Origin: Pontederia crassipes
Taxonomy: Eukaryota; Streptophyta; Magnoliopsida; Commelinales; Pontederiaceae
DNA length: 64,000 nt
Assembly: GCA_030549335.1 (NCBI GenBank)
Contig: CM060198.1
Location: forward strand, 63,779,958 to 63,843,957
Direction of reading: 5' to 3'
Part shown: positions 57,761 through 64,000 of the stretch, piece by piece
Layout: every line of letters starts with the position of its first letter
Position numbering within the stretch: the first letter of the stretch is position 1
Made by a program: the position numbers and the translations under genes
The notes under the pieces: generated by a model
What the model was told of the DNA's origin: nothing
The model's database searches: none
Seen by the model: the letters and a program-made list of their open reading frames with translations, nothing else

Positions 57761-60700
57761 CGTCTCCACGGACAATATGAGGACGGCGGCCCCCGACAAA
57801 AGACCGAAGAACAGATAAATATAAATATCCATGGACCGGTCGTTCGTGGTCATCCCGAGGAAGTAAGAAACCCATACCAACAAAATATTGATGAATGCGA
57901 CGGTCTTTAGCGCACGCAGTGTGGTAATCGAGCGAGGGGCCCTCCCACTCAAGAGATAGAAGATAAGCAACAAAGAGTAGAGCAGCGCAATGGTGGTAAC
58001 TACAATGTAACCGATGTATAGCCCTGGGCGCTTAGAGGCCAGCACGGGCTCGCCGGCAGCGTGACTCGTGACGTTCTGGGGCGGATCAATGCGGGACACG
58101 GAGAGGATGAAGGTGGATACGTTGGAGCTTAAAATGGAGGAGAGAGGAGGAGAGATGCTTATGTTTAAGTTGGCTCCGTTTGCCGCAACGACGCTGTTGT
58201 TGCTGCTGCTGGCAGCAGACGGCAGCAGATATGAATTAGCAGAATCCTGCAAGTCATTCGACCAGAAACCGCCGGGAGGATTGAGTCCGGCTTGGAACAT
58301 CATGGATGCGAACAGTGTTGCGACCACCATTATCCATCCTCGCTTCTGCTCGTACTTGTCATCGTCTTTTTGAACGCCTCCTGGGTCTTCTTCTCCTTCT
58401 TCCCCCTGGGCGTGGGCGTTATTCATGCCTGCTGCAGAGGTTTGGGTAGTAGGACGAGAAGGGTTAACATCAGGCGAAGGTTCTGAACATGGCACTTCTG
58501 CCACTTCCGCCTGTACAGCAGCTGCAGATCGTGAGGAGGAGTCGAGGTCCTGGGACATCGAGCCGTCGGGATGATCGCTCATCGTCAGCGTGAAATGCAC
58601 GGACTGCATGCACAATATTTTATTTGTATAATATACTTCAAAATTTGAATGCATTGACACATTTCTTAAATGTGCTTTGATTTGAATATATTGCAATGGC
58701 GAAAAAGTAAATAGCGCAAACGCATAATCCTAAAGAACAATTCTTTTGTCATTTGTTGTTGCTCCGATATTTAACATAAAGTAAGACAGCAGATGTTAGT
58801 TAAATACCAAAAGCGCGCACACACACTTTAAAACTTATATATGTGTTATCAATAAGGAAAAAAAATTAGGATTCTTTGCCAATTTTTATTGCGATTTTCA
58901 CGTACTAACTTTTTTTTTTTTCAAACGGTTTCCCCAGGAAAAAAATACAAAAGGCAATATGTGCATCAACATTCTATCAACAAAAAAACCCACAATTTTA
59001 ATTCTCGCGATGAAAACCGTCTTTTATTTCTATTTTGCTCCTATTATACATATACATTCTCTATTCTGTGTAAAAAGTTCAATATTTCTGACACAAAACA
59101 ATTACTTTAAATTTGTGTTTTATAAAAAATAATTTCACCTTGAACTATAAAATTGGCCAATCAAAATATTTCCTATTAACTATAAGAAATCTGGTTCAAA
59201 TTTTAGAAACTGTATCCCCCATTTTTAAATGGAGAATCGTTTTCCTTTCATCTTATTTTATATAAAATCATTCTGTTTCACATTTAAAAATGATGTATTA
59301 AATACATGAAGATGAATTATTCATTAAAAAATGTTTTGTAATAATTCATTCTGCGTATGAATTTATTAAAATTGAAACAATTCGAGGTATTATTCGATAA
59401 TGATGAATTACTTTTAAGATGTCTTGGTCAACTGGTATAATTTGATATACATCATTAAATTTCATCCTGATGTATACCCATACAATAATAAAAGTATTTT
59501 TTCTTATTATACAAAGTTTTTAATATATTTTTTACCGCGAGAAAAAGCACTGCAACAAAATTGAGCTTAGATCACTTTTGCTAGATGTCACCAAATTAAG
59601 TTATTAAACGCCATTGAAAATAATTTGTGACGGTTAATAGACGTCACTCGTCAAAGCATCCTCAAAGTCGAGTCATAAAAGATTAAAAGGGTCATTATGA
59701 CGCCATCACCAAAACAACAAAGGTCGCTAAAGCTTCATTTTTCAGGGACATCACAAAAAGGTTAAAAAGTGACAACAGTTAAATTTCACTATTAGATGTC
59801 ACAAATGGTAAATATTTGCAAAAACAAATATAGAAAGCTCCATAGTTAAAGTTTAGTTATTGACATTATATCAAGTATAATTGCCATAATATTGTTATTA
59901 AGTGTGTGAAAATTTCCACTTTCTTATATAATCAAACATAGACATTTTTTTTACGGGTGCCGATTAAAGTTTTTCTATTTCAAAAGACCACAAAGTTACT
60001 TATTGCAAAAGGGATTAAGATTTAACAGAACATAAAGTTTAAGTTAGAATATACTCTAAAGATACTACAGAAAATCATTATTTGTGATGAAAATTTTCAT
60101 CACAAATCTCAGGAAATCGGTCGCAAGTTGTCCAGGATGCAAAAGATAATAGGCCTTTCGAAACATTTGTCAGAAATTGTGAAGGATAGATTAACCACGG
60201 CAAATTATTAGGCATATTTAAAAATATAAAATTTTATTATTATAATTTTATATTTTCGTGTGAATCAAGAGAAAATTTTTAATAGTATATATATTGTTTT
60301 AACTGTAGAATTTATCTATAATTAAGTTCTCTAAATATTCATACTAAAAACTTATTTTACTAAGTTTAGAAAGGGAGGAGGAGATGGAGGAGAGAAGAGA
60401 GAGAAAATGAGGGAGGGAAAGAGACGTGAGAGGGAGGAAGAGAGAGAAGATGGAGGAAAATAGAGAGATGGGGGAGAGTGAGAGAAGAGAGAAGAGGGAG
60501 GAGAAATAGAGAAGGGATAGAGAGAAGAGGAAAGAGAGAGATAGTTTAATAATATAATATTAATACTAATGCTGTTAATATTATAATATTATAATATATT
60601 ATATAATAAATATGAATTTCGACGAACGAAAATTTCAACGGTTCAATAAACTTTCAACAGTCCTTTTTCAGTCGCAAGTACAAAAGGAAATAAATCATCC

Positions 60701-61109
60701 ATAAACCATTTCGGACGAACATTTGTTCTATTGCTATTTAAAAAGGATTTTGTGATCCGGTCATAAATTTCTTCTGAATTTGTGAAGGATTAATGATCGT
60801 CCAAAATAAGATAGATTGTTGTCACCCAAAAGATTGTTGAAACTAAAATCTTCAACGTACAATACTAATGCACTTATACATGGACAATTTAATACCATTC
60901 CAATGACCAAATATATTCACTAATACAATTTATACATGTATATGGATAACCTATGCACGATATATGTGGCCTCGTGCAGTCAAACGAGATAAGATCTGAA
61001 CAAAGCTTTGGAGGTGTTATACTTATACCTGAATCTGTCGGTTGGCATCAAAGGATATTTCTCGAACTTTGCGACCGTCGAAGAAAACTTGCACTTGCAC
61101 GACTTGCAT
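57704..61109 (-). CDS. PGG-domain membrane protein, copy P5
   Basis: Exon 1 is 61109-61029 (27 codons: MQVVQVQVFFDGRKVREISF, then DANRQIQ), donor CAG|GTATAA. Exon 2 is 58603-57704 after acceptor CATGCAG, phase 0; 326 residues. Exon 2 starts SVHFTLTMSDHPDGSMSQ. A Ser/Ala/Glu-rich linker leads to the PGG domain (about residues 135-165: KRGWIMVVATLFASMMFQAG, then PPGGFW). Three more membrane segments follow: YIVVTTIALLYSLLLIFYLL, VAFINILLVWVSYFLG, IYLFFGLLSGAAVLIL. This is the only copy whose core is open. A 40-bp insertion near the end replaces the old C-terminus by SSQKKNRRRC and a stop. The 2.4-kb intron contains transposon debris. Role by family only: a plant PGG membrane protein, here without ankyrin repeats. 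Confidence 0.85.
58604..61028 (-). other. Intron of P5 with transposon debris
   Basis: 2425 bp. 59549-59830 starts CACTGCAACAAAATTGAGC and has GTGACGGTTAATAGACGTCAC motifs, like one end of a non-autonomous CACTA element. 60063-60110 has CTACAGAAAATCATTATTTG and an ATTTGTGATGAAAATTTTCATCACAAAT palindrome, perhaps another end. A nearly pure GA tract lies at 60369-60545. Splice sites at both ends are intact. Confidence 0.5.
60369..60545. repeat. Purine-rich GA tract
   Basis: About 175 bp of almost only A and G on the plus strand (GAGAGAAGAGAG, GGAGGAGGAG), with few T or C bases. It lies in the intron of P5. Confidence 0.85.
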
Positions 61110-61335
61110 CTTTGAGCACCGAAAAGTTGCTTTGTGTCTCAATGTGCCGCCTTTGGGCATATATATATCCACCGATACAGCAAGGTTTTCCACCTCTACC
61201 TCTCTCGACTACATATTTATATGAATCTTTTTGTATCCGGTTAAAAAAAAAACCTTGTCGGAATTCAACCACATAATTATTCAAGACAAAATCTTACTAA
61301 TCTATCGCGCTGATCAAGCTTAGTTCACAGTCATA
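61110..61335 (-). promoter_or_regulatory. Probable promoter of P5
   Basis: Minus-strand CATATAAATATGT at 61223-61211 is a TATA candidate about 105 bp upstream of the ATG, matching the spacing in the other copies. A second candidate is TATATATA near 61160, probably too close. Confidence 0.35.
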
Positions 61336-62530
61336 TGTTTTTGTTTCTGTTACAGGAATGTCTTCCACATCTTTATATTAGCCTACATATTTATATATGT
61401 GACTCGTTAATTACTGGAAAAAATATATATTTATATCAACTCATCAACTCCCGGCCAGTATTCAAGATTAGTTATTTATTATATATCGCAAAACTTGACT
61501 TCACAAGTTGCAGTAATCTGATCATCCCATATCTGTTACAAATATCACACATTAGAATCAGGTGGGCTCATAAACAGTTCATCCACATGCTCACAATAAT
61601 GACATTTGGTTCCCTGATTTGTTTTTTTCGGCCATGTCCATGATTATGGTTGATATGCAGGACAAAGATATCTTCACTAGAATTCAGTCAATATATACGT
61701 ACAGGGCCCCATCTAGTAAGTAGTAACTAGTGGATCAATTATTTTTTTAGAAAAGTGAAGTTAAATTCAAGTAATTTTGTAAAGACCCGAAGGTGCATTC
61801 TCCTCTCAAAGTACGACGTTGTGCGATATATTGACAGTACTCTTAAGTCTCCCAAAGAAAGATTAATTGATCCATTAGTTGACATTTAAAAACTAATGGA
61901 TCAATTGAACCCATTAAATATATACTTCATGCAAAGAAACTTGAAAGTAGCTCAAGGCTTGAACCATATGATGTATAAGTTCAATTATGCAGACAAACTA
62001 TCATGTAATGTCATATTATATCTAATGGGGTCAATTGATTGGGAGCTCTTCGATATATACTTTGTTACTACATCATATATAATTGGGCCAGTATGTTTTA
62101 TATGCAGCGTCTTTATTGCAAGGTAGCAATCAAAATACGTACAGATATTTTGCTTTGCATCGTGTAACCTTTCCAACTAATGCTACCACATGCAGCTAAA
62201 CAATCACAATCATATATGTGTATTTTGTTCCGCTACAGGAATGTCTTCCACCTATTTCGTCTACATATTTATGTGACTCTCCTTAATTGCTGAAAAAAGT
62301 AGTCATATGAACTCAACCCTGTCAGGATTCAAATCTAGTTATTTATCATATAACGCAAGACTTGACTTCACATGTTACAAATATCTTTTATCATAAACTG
62401 TCCATCCATATCTTTTACAAATATCGCACATCAGAATCAGGTGGGATCATAAACAGTTCGTCCATAAGTAAATTTTGTCCCCTGATTTGTTTTTCGGCCA
62501 TGTCCATAATTATGGTTGATACGACATCTT
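61336..62530. repeat. Imperfect tandem duplication upstream of P5
   Basis: 61336-61645 and 62224-62520 are alike: ACAGGAATGTCTTCCAC, GACTTGACTTCACA, AGAATCAGGTGGG, CATAAACAGTTC, TTTTCGGCCATGTCCAT. The offset is about 885 bp. The run GACTTGACTTC also occurs upstream of P3 (about 4120), so it belongs to the old gene unit. Confidence 0.75.
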
Positions 62531-64000
62531 CCCTAGAATTCAATCAATATATACATGGACGGTTGGAGTAACCAGTGGATCATTTTTTTTAAAGAAGTAG
62601 CTTATGGATTAAATAATGAATCATATCAGCAAAGTCTCGAGTTCAAGTTTGATAAATGCAAAAAAAAATTTATCGGGAGCCTCTGTTCGGTAAGCGACTG
62701 GAGATGACTTAATTGTATTAGTTAGACTTAATGGTAGGTCGACCTTCAACTTGTGTACAGTGCACTTTTTAGCGCCGCGTGAATTAAATTATCGACACAT
62801 CGCTTTACAGATATCGAAGGCCGACCACAAAAAAAAATAATGAATCATAAAAATTCAACTACAAATTTTCTAAAGATCTCAAAGATGACTCCATCATTGT
62901 GCGACTGACTCAAAAAATAAACAAAATAAACCGGAAAATAAATAACATTTTTTACTACTTGATAATTGAATTTATTTGTACCGCATTATCTATATTTTCT
63001 TTTAAATTTTTCTTTACATAAAATGTGAAATAAAATATTTTTTATAAAGCGAACTAACTTGTTAATATTTGTCTTTTTTATTAGTCCTTTAAAAGCTATC
63101 TTTCCTATAACTATTACATTAACAATATATAATCTTAATGACTTAATCTTATGTGCATTTTATATTATCACAAACTTTGTGGGTGCACATGCTTCCTTCC
63201 TTATTTTTCCAGTTTAGTTACCTGTTGAATTCAAATAAAGAGAAATGAAATTTTTATAAATAATGAACACTTCAGATCATGCAAATGGTTAATAAAACTT
63301 AAAACTAAACAAGCTTTCAATATGGGAAAACATTAGTAACAAATTTGTTCAACTCCTTTTTCTGTTCCTTTCATTTCTTTTCATTTCTATTTTTTTCTTT
63401 TCATTCTTTCTATTTTTTTTTGTTCTTTTCATTATTCTTTGATATGTTACACACATCTTTGATTTTTTTTATTATAGGCATATCATGACATTTTTATGTG
63501 ACTATAAGAGTAAGTAAGACTAGGTGAATGCTTATTTACTTAAAAAAAAGACTTGGGATCGCACAGATACCAAATAGGACTGCAAAAATCTTTCATTTGT
63601 TAACTATTCTTTAACCATCGTGGTGGGACTATAATACCCATTTGTTGACATTGTTGTCGTGGGACTACGTTGGGCATTCATTACAATTAATGCACATCAA
63701 ATTCAGTTTTATAGGTTTTATCTTTATACTTGATTATCTATCTTTTCATATTTTAATTCATCATGCCAACGCGGGCTCAAGGGGAGGCCATTCATTGAGG
63801 CCTCACCACCTAGACAACGCCTCTTAATCATGTACTAACTAGTAAACATGCTCGCGCTTTCGCATAATTTAAATTTTTTATTATAATTTTTTAATAAAAA
63901 TAAAAAATTATGAATATAATATAAGAGAGATGAATAAAATAATATTTAATATTTAAATATTAATAAATATACATTATTATGATAACAATTATATTGCACC
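62531..64000. other. AT-rich intergenic DNA
   Basis: No gene. 63540-63640 is a diverged relative of the 238-bp repeat at 17396-17862. Poly-pyrimidine stretches lie at 63350-63440. Confidence 0.45.

Overview
This is nuclear DNA of a flowering plant, mostly transposable elements. It is AT-rich, the one lineage of real genes has spliced exons with GT/AG borders, and LTR retrotransposons sit inside one another with target-site duplications (TSDs) still readable. I see no bacterial operon, rRNA, tRNA gene or CRISPR. The species cannot be named from this sequence alone.

The only host gene family is a broken-up cluster of PGG-domain membrane proteins, all on the minus strand. Each has a 25-27 codon first exon, a phase-0 intron and a second exon with the RGWIMVV...PPGG motif and four membrane segments. 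There are six copies: P1 (424-2047, one frameshift), P3 and P4 (only exon 1 left, at 3538-3612 and 15707-15779, start codons lost), P2 (39682-41307, three frameshifts), P6 (a relic at 55385-55660) and P5 (57704-61109, open but with a shortened C-terminus). P5 is the best candidate for a working gene.

Transposons inserted between these copies, left to right: Tekay-like Ty3/gypsy chromovirus A (4251-13395, TSD ATCCA); gag-only Ty1/copia-type element C (17864-27516), with a second non-autonomous LTR element D inside it (20991-26061, TSD GCTTC, tRNA-Asp-type primer site, one intact novel ORF); Tekay-like element E (27640-37539), whose gag, protease, RT, RNase H, integrase and chromodomain are recognisable but broken; an 87-bp piece of RTE-type LINE with an 18-bp TSD (39043-39129); copia fragments F (minus) and G (plus) head to head (42041-53444), with a hAT-type MITE and a 5.4-kb CACTA element (46470-51884) inside G; and a long-TIR Mutator-like element (54107-55354) with a Tourist-like MITE inside it.

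The most unusual signals are: (1) arrays of the palindrome CGGTCGACCG in LTRs of two unrelated superfamilies (Tekay A and E; copia C, F and G), and a different palindrome, CACGGCCGTG, arrayed in the LTRs of D; (2) a copia family whose copies C and G both stop after the gag zinc knuckle, at the same alignment column, and lack all of pol; (3) element D with its repeated coiled-coil ORF; (4) an extra zinc-knuckle reading frame upstream of gag in E. In the Tekay elements most premature stops look like C-to-T changes at Gln or Trp codons, as expected from decay of methylated DNA.
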